Notes under the pieces: model-generated | Database searches by the model: none | Seen by the model: the letters and a program-made list of their open reading frames with translations, nothing else | Told to the model about the DNA's origin: nothing | Shown: positions 33,412 through 43,498 of the stretch, piece after piece | How the letters are laid out: every line of letters begins with the position of its first letter | How positions within the stretch are numbered: position 1 is the stretch's first letter | Translations under genes and position numbers: made by a program | NCBI GenBank assembly: GCA_033398695.1 | Contig: CM065802.1 | Coordinates: 153,250,096-153,314,095, forward strand | Length of the DNA stretch: 64,000 nt | Direction of reading: 5' to 3' | Origin: Orobanche coerulescens | Taxonomy: Eukaryota; Streptophyta; Magnoliopsida; Lamiales; Orobanchaceae

Positions 33412-35061
33412 TGTAACACCCCAAACTAGGCAGATATTACAGTGCTGTGGACCCCCAACTGGGACCCACCAGGCGAACGAGAGTTAATGAATTACACATA
33501 ACAAATGTAGTACCGAACCACATTACATCATCAATTACTCCGATGAGGAGTTTCAAATACAACACACCCAGGGAACACTGAATACATGTATATTTTATAT
33601 GAAGATAAAATATACAACACTGAACAAATGACAATCCAAAATGGAATCCAGCAGAAATACATAACACGGAAAACACGAATGAAATGAAGAGACTGGGACC
33701 CCCTACTAGTATCACTGGGACTCCTCGCCGTCAACGTTCTCTTCCCGTGCCTTTGCCTTTCCATGGCCTGAAAACAATATCCCCCAACGGGGTCAGTTAC
33801 ACAGAACAACAATCCTCAAGAGTTGAACAATCACCGTAATTACATATCTTAGTTATGAAATCCAGCTGAAGAGGGGCATTATAGTACGCCCGTAATGGTA
33901 TGTGCAAGTGCACAAGACGAGTGTCCGGATACACCCGCCCTCGTACCTAATTAGTCTCACGGAGGCACGTTACCGTGTGCACAGTCCATTGTGTCCGTGA
34001 ACCTGATCACATGACTATCATGTGCCTGACTAAAAATTCCACACATACCCACCCGGACACGCAATATGAACCCAGAAGGCCACAAGAACAAAAGTGACCA
34101 ATGACGAACATCAGTGAATAGCAAATCGACAAGGGTCAAGAATGACTCACCGAGATGAATTGATGATGAAATGAATGATAATTCACGGAAATGATTGGAA
34201 CCGTCTTCCTCATGAAATGAATGATTAGTTTAATAATTACAATTCTCAACACGAATAATATACTATGGATGAATTATGAATATGAATGAACAACAACGAA
34301 AGGAATGAATATCCTTTTAACCGAGTAAGAATTAACTTACACAATACCGGTGGTGAAAAGTCCTCTCACGAACAAATGTCCTTAATGGAGATATCAGTCG
34401 CTCGAACAACCTTGAATAATACGATTACCAACAATTCGCTTAATATACGTACCAATAGCGATCATAACCAATTCAAACGTCGATACAACAATAATCATAC
34501 TCATTGGGGCATTCTAACGAATACGTTGTAAACGTTCTTCCCTTTGGTTACAACCAACCTTAAAAATAATGAAACCAAACTCCAAGTGAGTAATAAAATC
34601 CGACAAAACACCTTCACTGATATCGATAATCCCATAGGAATCCACAACTCGAGTTAACGATAACATCTAATCGAAAACCCCCAAAATAACAAAGTTAATC
34701 CTAAGGTGTTTTTGAATCAAACCCCAACATTCATGAAATACGAAATATATGCCAATAAATCCATAGGAATACATTTATCCAAGGTAGATAATCCATATCT
34801 AACATATTCCAACATAAAACCAAGCTTACACGAAGAGATCGGAAGGAAAACATTCAAAATCCGAAATTCTAGATCCAAGAAATGTTTACCTTGATTTGAT
34901 GTATTAGAGAGGATGAAATGAGGATTAATCCGGATTATAAGCTTGAAGATGTTGATAGGTGGATGCAGCTCGAAGAGATCTCTCAAAATCGTCCGAAATC
35001 GCCCGAAAATGCCCAAAAGCGAAATGAGAGGTGAGAAATGACGAAACCTGGGCTAACTGTC

Positions 35062-35070
35062 CTATTTATA
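35062..35070 (-). promoter_or_regulatory. TATA box of LTR V
   Basis: TATAAATAG on the minus strand, about 13 bases beyond the last palindrome of the array. Confidence 0.7.
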
Positions 35071-35082
35071 CTGATCCCATAT

Positions 35083-35777
35083 TATCGCATGCTAAGCCCT
35101 GATATTTAGCGTGCGCTAGCGGTTAACCGGGCAGTCCAGTGAGCTCTGACTGCCTCGTTAGCGCGCGCTACGAACTTGACAGCGTGCGCTAATGCCTTCC
35201 CGATAGTGTGCGTTAACCCAAAATGCTAGCGTGCACTAACTGATGTCTGATGCCCAGTAACTGAAGTCCAGAACCTCCTATCCTCTGACCTGCTCGTGAT
35301 AGCATGCGCTACACCCGAAACTCAGCATGCGCTACACTAACCACTAGCACACGTTATGATCCATTCGTAGCGTGCGCTATCAATTATTCCATTTCAGTCC
35401 AGTACCCACTGGACTCTGCCTGTTTGACTTTAGCGCGCGCTACACTGATTTCTTAGAGTGCGCTATCCAAGCAGCTAGCGTGCGCTACTTACCATTCGTA
35501 GCGTGCACTACTACAACCCAATTTCAGTCCAGTTCCTTCTGGACTGTATGCCTCCATGCGCCAACGCGCGTTGACATACGATGATAGCGTGCACTGGAAA
35601 ACACCATTAGCGTACGCTATACTCTGAGAGTAGCGTGCGCTATGAATCACAGTTGCCCAGTCCAGTGCCTTCTGGACTGTCTGCCTGAACTACATTAGCG
35701 TGCGCTAAAGCTTAGAGGTAGCGTGCGCTACCCGTACTCAATTAGCGCGGGCTAAAGAGAGTACGTAGCGTGCGCTG
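35083..35777 (-). promoter_or_regulatory. Palindrome array TAGCGTGCGCTA in LTR V: five quartets in a 131-bp repeat
   Basis: Unit starts (plus-strand coordinates): 35083, 35107; 35159, 35180, 35204, 35227; 35300, 35323, 35345, 35368; 35431, 35454, 35476, 35499; 35562, 35585, 35608, 35631; 35696, 35719, 35743, 35766. Steps inside quartets are 21-24, mostly 23. Quartets start 141, 131, 131 and 134 apart. Linkers carry CAGTCCAG, six bases, CTGGACTG (35525-35546 and 35658-35679 perfect; 35395-35416 with one change; 35132-35152 with one lost base). Confidence 0.88.
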
Positions 35778-36014
35778 CTCCTCATACAGCCAGCTACAAT
35801 AGTGACAAAGATGACATTCACGGTCCGATCCTCCAACCAGGTTGAATGATGAATAATAACTGATACACGATACAAATTACTCTGAACGGTGAATATAATG
35901 AATGAATATGAATGATGAATGATCATTAATGAGTGAAAAATTACCGGGTGACAATATACTGAATGATAATGAATGAATTTACAGCCGGGTATTACATACT
36001 CCCCCCTTAAAAAG

Positions 36015-36032
36015 AGTTTCGTCCTCGAAACT
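36015..36032 (-). promoter_or_regulatory. Post-stop hairpin of element V
   Basis: AGTTTCG and CGAAACT arms around four bases overlap the pol stop codon; the polypurine tract AAGGGGGGAGTA (minus strand) follows up to the LTR at 35996. It corresponds to the hairpin at 6148-6166. Confidence 0.75.
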
Positions 36033-36252
36033 AAGGGTCAAATAGTTCGGGACAACTCTCCCACATACTATCCTCGGTTTCCCATGTAGCCTCTTCGACT
36101 TCGTGTCTAGACCACTGAATCTTGACCAAAGGAATCGTCTTGTTCCTCAACTGTTTGATACGCCACTCTAAGACTCGTACAAGACGCTCTTCATACGAAT
36201 GATCATCCGTGATCTCGATTTCATCGAACTGAAGTATGTGACGTGGGTCGGC
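36031..36252 (-). pseudogene. pol: Element V pol, chromodomain end
   Basis: The last 73 codons of pol, ending at a TAG (complement of 36031-36033). Visible features are YEERLVRVLEWR, NKTIPLVKIQWS and EEATWETEDSM, the typical plant chromovirus chromodomain with its aromatic and acidic positions. This piece is intact by itself but separated from the rest of the gene (45743 onward) by the 9.5 kb element III. The domain is thought to direct integration to marked chromatin in this family. Confidence 0.85.
36248..36252. repeat. Target-site duplication of element III, left copy
   Basis: TCGGC immediately before the LTR at 36253; the right copy is 45743-45747. Confidence 0.9.
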
Positions 36253-36755
36253 TGTAATATCCGCATTTTTCTTTCCCTTGTATTTTCATTTCCGGTGTAT
36301 TTTTTTCGATTGTAGTGACCCTCGTGTATCTTTCAGTGTATCTTTCCTGTCATCTATTGATCTGATTCTCGTTATTATTGTGCGGAACCGCCGTTTCGGG
36401 GTTGCCGTGGATCCATTCTATGTTATGATGCATGTTGAGATGTTCCATTTGGTGTTTCGTTCACATTCCGGTGTTTTGGACCGTTCATATTTCGTACCTA
36501 GCGCACGCTATCTTTTCTGCATAGCGCACGCTAGAGGTCCCTTAGTAGCGCACGCTGAGTTCATGTCATTTCTAATCTCCTCATTGTTCGAATTGTGTTT
36601 TGTTGGGCGAACCCTTGTAATCATGGCTTGGAACCACCGTTTTGGGGTTTCCGTACTTCCATCTCGTGTTATTGTTTCCCAAATATTGATTCATATTGCT
36701 TTTATTCTCTTCCCGAATCATTTTTCATCATTTTAGGACCCAAGGGGGGTGTGGT

Positions 36756-37110
36756 CCGCGGCACAAGGAGTGTGCGCCGCGGCACAAGGAGTGTGCGCCG
36801 CGGCACACACATTTTCCAGTTTTTGGCCGAGCAGCCTGTACTGTGGGCCGCGGCACATGCCGGCAGGGCCGCGGCACATGCCGGAAGGGCCGCGGCACAC
36901 TACCGAGTCACTGCCGCGGCACACTCATCCGGGCCACGGCACACTCGTGTTGCACTTATCGGCCAAACCTTCTGTACCGTGTGCCGCGGCACATGGGGAC
37001 GGGGCCGCGGCACACTGCCGAGTCACTGCCGCGGCACATTCGTCCAGGCCGCGGTACACTGCCGATCACCGGCGCAGATTTGGCCTGTCTTGGCACACTT
37101 CGGGGCGCGG
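36756..37110 (+). promoter_or_regulatory. Palindrome array GTGCCGCGGCAC in 5' LTR III
   Basis: CCGCGG cores (some degenerate) start at 36756, 36777, 36798; 36848, 36869, 36890, 36914, 36934; 36984, 37005, 37029, 37049; and a GCGCGG at 37105. Steps are 20-24 bases; groups start about 92 and 136 apart. The array ends about 20 bases before the TATA candidate. The word is unrelated to that of LTR I but the pitch is the same. Confidence 0.83.
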
Positions 37111-37762
37111 CACACGATGCGATCAAGACTATAATTGCGTTTGTTTTCAGCGAGATTCACTCATTTTCTTCCTTTTCTTCAACCATACGAGAGAGAGGGC
37201 TTGAGGGGGGAGACTTCCCATTATCTTTCACTTGAGTGTTTGATTTTCTTCATTTCCTTTCGATCGTGAAGCCCGGATAATCGATCTAACGCGTGTTCTT
37301 CGGATCAAAGTACTTGGATCTTCAAAGGTAATATCTCTTAGAACCCTACTTTTGGATAATTTGGGGGTTTTGGGATTTTCGTCCGATTCATTCCGTTTTG
37401 TTGGTGGATCCATGATGAATATGATTAATCTTGTTGATACCATTAGTTTTCCTACGGATTCATGGTATATTTTCACAGTTTTGCGAAATCGAGAGGGTTT
37501 GGTTGTGGTCCGCCCTCGTTGTTATTTTTGTGCGAATATACATGAATCGTAGGCGGGTTTTAGGGTGTATTCCATTTCCGTATTCGTCTAGAGTTGGTTG
37601 TGATTATGTTCTTCGAATCGTTAGGTTCGGTTCCGTTGATTCTTAGCATTCGTCGGTGTTTATCCTTTCCGTTCATTGCGTCATCAATTATTCAAGGCAA
37701 GTGTTTTTGGAAACCTTTATGCTTAACGTGAAATGGTAATGTATTTTGTGTGTGATTTTCTC

Positions 37763-38003
37763 ACCTAGGGACGGTCCGACGGGATCACGGAGGGATTCGA
37801 AAAGGTTGAGTCCTAGATTCATGAGTTTGTTTAGCTAGCCAGCTCGGGAGGGTCCTTAGAGGCCTCGGGCGGCATCAATGGTATTACCCTGTTCCCAAGG
37901 CGATGCATGTGCGTGTTTTGTTTGATGATATGGCCAGCTCGGGAGGGTCCTTAGAGGCTTTGGGCGGGATCAATGGTATTACCCTGTTCCCAAGGCAAAT
38001 TGC
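37763..38003 (+). repeat. U5 module of LTR III (three copies)
   Basis: Copies start near 37763 (diverged), 37841 and 37931. The last two share GCTCGGGAGGGTCCTTAGAG and an ACCCTGTTCCCAAGGC end. They are equivalent in position and core to the LTR I module; the 3' LTR copy is at 44952-45185. Confidence 0.72.
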
Positions 38004-38557
38004 TTGACTGTTTGTTTCCGGAAAAGACATGTCTGGTTTTGGTTTTTGAAATGATATTGGTGCATGTACTATGAAATGTGTAAGCGATTGGTTTGCCTTG
38101 ATTACTTGTACTAGCGTAATTGCTAACCCTCTGGGGACCCATTGTCGGGAAATTCTTGTTATGGATTTTAGGTTATGATCATCCGGACGAGCGAGCACTG
38201 GGACACTACGAGGATGTTGGCCAGGGTCGTTGACATGTGCATTTGGGTCTACTTATTTCTTTTGTCCATTTCGATATGGTTGTTTCCCATATTTATGAAC
38301 TGATAGATTATACTCGCGAGTACCTAGGCTTTTCATTTCAAACTCCGTTTTGTATTATTTTAAATTGTTACATCGTCGGTTGATGCTTATTCGCCGGTTG
38401 CTCCGGGCGTATTTTTATTGTTGTATTGCTATATGTGTGTCCTCGCCAACAGAGACGATTGGTCGAGTGGTGGTTTCTTGTTATATCCTGGTAGGTCCCA
38501 TGTAGGGGTCCACGACGCTGTAATATACTATGAATATCTCGGGGGTGTTACAGAAAA

Positions 38558-38569
38558 TGGTATCAGAGC
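38558..38569 (+). promoter_or_regulatory. Primer-binding site of element III (tRNA-iMet type)
   Basis: TGGTATCAGAGC, five bases after the LTR end, as in element I. Confidence 0.92.
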
Positions 38570-38820
38570 ATCTAGGTTTATGGATACCTAGGCTTGTCGG
38601 TTAATTGGGTCTAGTCGTGTTTTGTTTTGCACATTGTCACACCGCTGCCGGCATCTCAGTACTTCTAGTGTTCGTAAGTTTCCTTACTCGATTCTTTACA
38701 TTGTCGTACTGAATTACGTTTTTTGAACTGTGGTTATTCCCCCTCTTTTGCTTATCATCGTAGTTGCTTTTTCCTTTCTTACTCATCCTCGATATACTTC
38801 TATTATCTCTTAACACCAGT

Positions 38821-41800
38821 ATGGATGCCGAAGGAATCTGTGGTCGTGGTCGTGGTCGTGGTCGTGGAAGCGGCCGAGGACGTGGGGCAGCCGGTGGGGC
38901 GGCCACGTCGCATTCATCGGGAGCCGGCAGTACCGGCGACCATCACAGTCATGCTTCTTCTCAGGAGCACGCCGACCTTGGTATTGCGGCCGTTATGCAG
39001 CAAATGGTAAACCAAATGGCGGCGATAGCTCAAGTGGTTCAAAACCCCGATCAGGCCCATGCTAATCGGGGCGGAGCAGACCGTTGGCTCCAAGATGTCA
39101 TCAAGATGCATCCTCCTCATTTTTCGGGAGCATCAGACCCGATCGGCTGGGAGGGGTGGATCAAAGAGATATCTAAGGTCTTCGTTGCCACCAACTGTCC
39201 CGAGGACCGTAAGGTCCCTATTGTCCAGTACTTTCTCACTGGGGACGCTACGGATTGGTGGGAGGCCGTTGGGCCCAAAGATCATGTTGCTTCGTGGGCC
39301 GAATTTCAGGAGTTGATGGAGACTGAATATTGCCCGTGGCCAGTTAGGCAGGCTCGAGTCCATGCTTTCTACGATGCTCAACCTCGGGATATTCCCGTAT
39401 CCCAAGCTATTGCCGATTTTAACAAGGAGTTGGGCTATGTGAAGACCCAAGTTGTCGAAGAGAGCGACAAAATTTTCCATTTTTCCAGGAGGATGAAACT
39501 GTCCATTCTGGACTATATGTCTGGACTCGTCTGCACTACTTTGAAGGATTATCAGAGTAGGGCCCTCGCTTATGATATGTCGGTGACAGCTAGTGATGTG
39601 GCTCGTGAGAGTAAGAAGCAGAAGTCGGTCGGAAATTTTTCTGGTCCCAAGGGTGGAGGCCAGCAGAAATCTCAGGATACGAATATTTCTACGAGCGGTT
39701 CAGATCGTTCCTCTGGGAGCTTCCGGGGTGCCGCCAGAACCTCCGTTCGTGAACCCACATGCTTTAACTGTGTTGTGCAGGGCCATAGGAACCGGCAGTG
39801 TCCTCGTTCGAAGTTTACTTGTCATACTTGTGGATAGTTGGGCCATAAGGCCCTCTTTTGTGATCAGATCAGACAGCTTCGCGGTGCCCGTTCTTCTCAC
39901 CCAGCACCTATGGAGCCGAGTGTGAACCAGGGCTCATTTACTACGCTGCCTCCACCGAGTGCCGGCCGAGGTAGGGGTCGGGGTCAGCCCGCTAGGGGAG
40001 GAGCTTCCAGTGTCGGCTCTGCCCAGCCGCCTATCTATGAGATGAGGAGGGCCGATGACCCAGCAGCTACTGTGGCGACAGGTACCGTTCATATTCATTC
40101 TCATCCTGTCAGTGTGCTTTTCGATTCTGGTGCTACACATTCGTTCATATCGCTAGAGTGTGTGCGCTGTTTGAGTCTCGACTGCTTGTCACCTTGCGAA
40201 CCTTTCATCGTTAAACTTCCTAGCGGTGATAGAATTGTCGGTGATCGAGAGGTCCGTGACTGTTCTGTGTCTATTTGTGAGAGGGCTTGGCTCTCTAATC
40301 TTATTGTCGTGGGTATCGAGGGTGAGGATTTGATTCTCGGGGATGATTGGCTCGAGCGGCATGGCGCAATCATGAACTACCGCACGAGAATCATCACTAT
40401 GTTAGCCGAGGATGGCACCGAGCACTCTTTCGCGGGACGAAAGAGGGGAAACCAGAAGTTCGTTATTAACGCCTTGAAGGCGATGAGACTCCTGCGAAAG
40501 GGGTGTACTGGTTATTGGTGCTACGCCTTGAAGGCGGAGAGTGGTGGAGTCGAGCTTTTGTCGATTCCAATCGTTAGTGAGTTTCCTGATGTATTTCCTG
40601 ACGAGTTACTGGGATTACCACCGGATCGTGAGGTCTAGTTTGCTATAGAGTTAGAGCCGGGCGCGGCTCCTATTTCGAAGGCGCCGTATCGCATGGCACC
40701 TTCAGAGATGTCCGAGTTGAAAAAGCAGTTGAGTGAGCTTCTTGAGTCGGGGTATGTTCGACCGAGCGCCTCACCTTGGGGCGCACCAGTCCTGTTTGTG
40801 AGGAAGAAGGACGGTTCGCTACATTTGTGTATCAACTATCGCGAACTGAACAAGGTGACCATCAAGAACAAGTATCCTTTGCCGAGAATTGATGACTTGT
40901 TTGATCAGTTGCAGGGAGCTGCGGTATTCTCGAAGATCGATTTGAGATCGGGGTACTACCAGCTCAGGGTGAGGGAGTTCGATGTGCCGAAAACAGCTTT
41001 TCGGACGAGATACGGACATTATGAGTTCATGGTTATGCCTTTTGGGTTAACCAATGCACCGGCGGTGTTCATGCAGTTGATAAACAAAGTCTTTATCGAG
41101 TATTTGGATAAGTGTGTCGTCGTCTTCATTGACGATATTCTTATTTATTCGAGGGACGAAGAAGAGGATGCCCATCATTTGCGAGTAGTGTTATACATTT
41201 TGAGGACCGAGCAACTCTATGCGAAGTTCTCGAAATGTGAGTTCTGGCTGAAGGAAGTGATGTTTTTGGGTCACGTGATTTAACCGAGGGGGTTCGTGTG
41301 GACCCGCAGAAGATTGAGGCAGTGTTGGATTGGGCACCGCCCAAGAATGTGAAGGAGATCCGTAGTTTCTTGGGTTTAGCCGGCTACTACCGTAGGTTCG
41401 TCGAGGGTTTCTCGAAACTGGCTCGGCCGCTTACAGCTTGCTCCGTAAATCCAGAAGTTAAATGCGGAATGACGAGGCGATCGAGTTTCGAAGAGCTGAA
41501 GAGGCGTTTGACTTCAGCCCCGATTTTAACGTTGCCGTGTGGCAACGAGAGTTTTGCTGTGTATAGTGATGCTTCGGGTTAGGGTCTTGGGTGCATATTG
41601 ATGCAGCACGGCAAGACCATTGCCTATGCGTCGAGACAGTTGAGGCCGTATGAGCTGAACTACCCTACTCATGATTTGGAGTTAGCGGCAGTTGTTTTTG
41701 CGCTCAAGATTTGGCGTCACTACCTTTTCGGCTCTGCATGTCAGATTTTTACCGATCATAAAAGTCTGAAGTACATATTTACTCAGCGGGAGTTGAATAT

Positions 41801-43463
41801 GAGGCAGAGGAGGTGGTTAGAGCTGATTAAGGATTATGACCTCGAAATCCTTTATCATCCCGGCAAGGCGAACGTCGTGGTCGATGCCTTGAGTCGGAAA
41901 CCGATTGCATTGCGAACACTTGAGGTCCTTACGTCTCAGTCTGAGCTTCGGCGGTCTTTGATCAAGTTAGATGTTGAGGTTTTGTTGCCTGGAGCTGTCG
42001 GGCAACTTTGTGCTTTAGAGATTTCGTCGTCTTTGATCGATGAAATTAAGCTGAAGCAGTTGGAGGATCCGATGATTACTCAAATTTGAGAGAATGTTCT
42101 TAAAGGAAAGTCTCTTGGGTTTGTGATTCACGAGGATGTTGTTTTGAGATTCCAGAGTCGTCTTTATGTACCGAACGACTCAGAGTTGAGACAGAGTATT
42201 TTGCGTGAGTCCCATGCTACTCCTTACTCCGTTCATCCTGGTTCGAGTAAGATGTACAAGGACCTGAGAAGGAATTTCTGGTGGAATGATATGAAGGAAG
42301 AGGTCGCGCAGTTTGTAGCGAGATGTTTGACTTGTCAGCAGGTCAAAATCGAGCATCAGCGACCGGCTAGGTTATTGCAGTCACTTCTCGTTCCGGAATG
42401 GAAATGGGAAGATATATCGATGGACTTCGTTACGAGCTTGCCGAGGTCGAGGTCGGGCATGAATATGGTCTGGGTGATTGTGGATCGTCTGACCAAGTCG
42501 GCACATTTTATGGGCATCAAGGACACTTGGGGCCCGGAGAAGTTGGCTCGTGTATTTATCGCGCAGATTGTGAGGCTTCACGGTACTCCGAAGTCTATTG
42601 TTTCGGATCGTGATGGCCGTTTTGTATCGCACTTTTGGCAGGCTGTGCATAAGGCGTTGGGTACTCGTTTGCATTTGAGTACCTCTTTTCATCCTCAGTC
42701 AGATGGACAGTCGGAACGCACTATCCATACGTTCGAGGATATGTTGCGTGCGTGCGCTCTCCATTGGAGCAGCAACTGGGAGGAGCATTTGCCACTGATC
42801 GAATTCACGTACAACAATAGTTGGCACGCGTCGATTCAGATGGCACCGTATGAGGCACTTTATGGGCGGCGATGCCGATCACTGATTTGTTGGAATGAGG
42901 CGTCCGATTTGGTCGGGACCGAGCCGGATGTCGTCTTAGAGATGAGGCGGAAGATAGAATTAATTCGGGAACGGATGTTGAATGCCCAGAGTCGACAGAA
43001 GTCATATGCCGATGTCTGTCGTCGACCTTTAGAATTCGAGGTGGGAGACCACGTTTTGCTGAAGGTGTCTCCGACGAGAGGAGTTTTCCGTTTCGGGAAG
43101 AAGGGGAAGTTGAGTCCGAGATTTATTGGACCCTTCGAGATTCTCGAGCGAGTCGGTGGGTTAGCATACCGTTTGGCGTTACCCCCGGCACTGAGTCATG
43201 TCCATAGCGTTTTTCATGTTTCCCAGCTGAGGAAATATGTCCCAGAATCTAGTCACGTCATCGATTATGGTGAGATTGACGTCGCCGAGGATATTACCTT
43301 TGGAGAACGTCCCTTGAAGATTTTGGAGCGTCGTGAGAAGCGACTGAGGCATAAGACCATTCCTTTGGTCAAAGTGCAGTGGTCGAGACATGGTGTCGAG
43401 GAAGCAACTTGGGAAACCGAGGATAGCATGCGTGCTAGGTACCCCGATTTGTTTGTCTCTTAA
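38821..43463 (+). pseudogene. gag-pol: Element III gag-pol polyprotein, multiply broken
   Basis: The ATG at 38821 follows TAACACCAGT, as in element I. Gag has an Arg/Gly-rich N terminus, the capsid-like block, a first zinc knuckle with intact CX2CX4HX4C spacing, and a second knuckle interrupted by TAG at 39835-39837. A second TAG (40636-40638) lies between protease (DSGATHSF) and RT. RT keeps FIDD. A one-base loss near 41280 gives a TAA and shifts the frame; the stretch around 41440-41475 is scrambled. RNase H has a TAG at 41580-41582 and the linker to integrase a TGA at 42087-42089. From 42123 the integrase zinc finger, DDE core (Glu codon present, CAG kept in place of the element I TAG) and chromodomain are open to the TAA at 43461. 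Not expressible as a polyprotein. Confidence 0.92.
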
Positions 43464-43498
43464 GTTTCGGGACGAAACTTATTTTTAGAGGGGTAGAA
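43462..43498 (+). promoter_or_regulatory. Post-stop hairpin and polypurine tract of element III
   Basis: AAGTTTCG-GGA-CGAAACTT overlaps the stop, then TTAGAGGGGTAGAA abuts the LTR at 43499. Identical in layout to element I. Confidence 0.82.

Larger units (their letters stand above)
33412..35996 (-). repeat. 3' LTR of element V (2585 bp)
   Basis: On the minus strand it starts TGTAATACCCGG and ends TTTGGGGTGTTACA. It contains the largest palindrome array of the window (35766 down to 35083), a TATAAATAG box (35070-35062), a donor-like AAG/GTAAAC (GT at 34889-34888) and a U5 end related to the other LTRs. No long reading frame is seen. Confidence 0.9.
36253..38552 (+). repeat. 5' LTR of element III (2300 bp)
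   Basis: TGTAATATCC to GGGTGTTACA. It contains three TAGCGCACGCT(A/G) units (about 36500-36560), the CCGCGG array (36756-37110), a TATA candidate CTATAATTG near 37129, a donor-like AAG/GTAATA (GT at 37328), the U5 module (37763-38003) and the shared U5 terminus. It is longer than the 3' LTR, partly from extra CCGCGG units at 36777-36803 and 36869-36895. Confidence 0.95.

Noticed and set aside
36595..37204. Overlapping open frames rich in Arg-Gly-Thr, Ala-Ala-His or Cys-Arg-Gly repeats
   Set aside because: All arise from reading the CCGCGGCAC palindromes in different frames on both strands; similar frames appear at 43942-44458 for the same reason.
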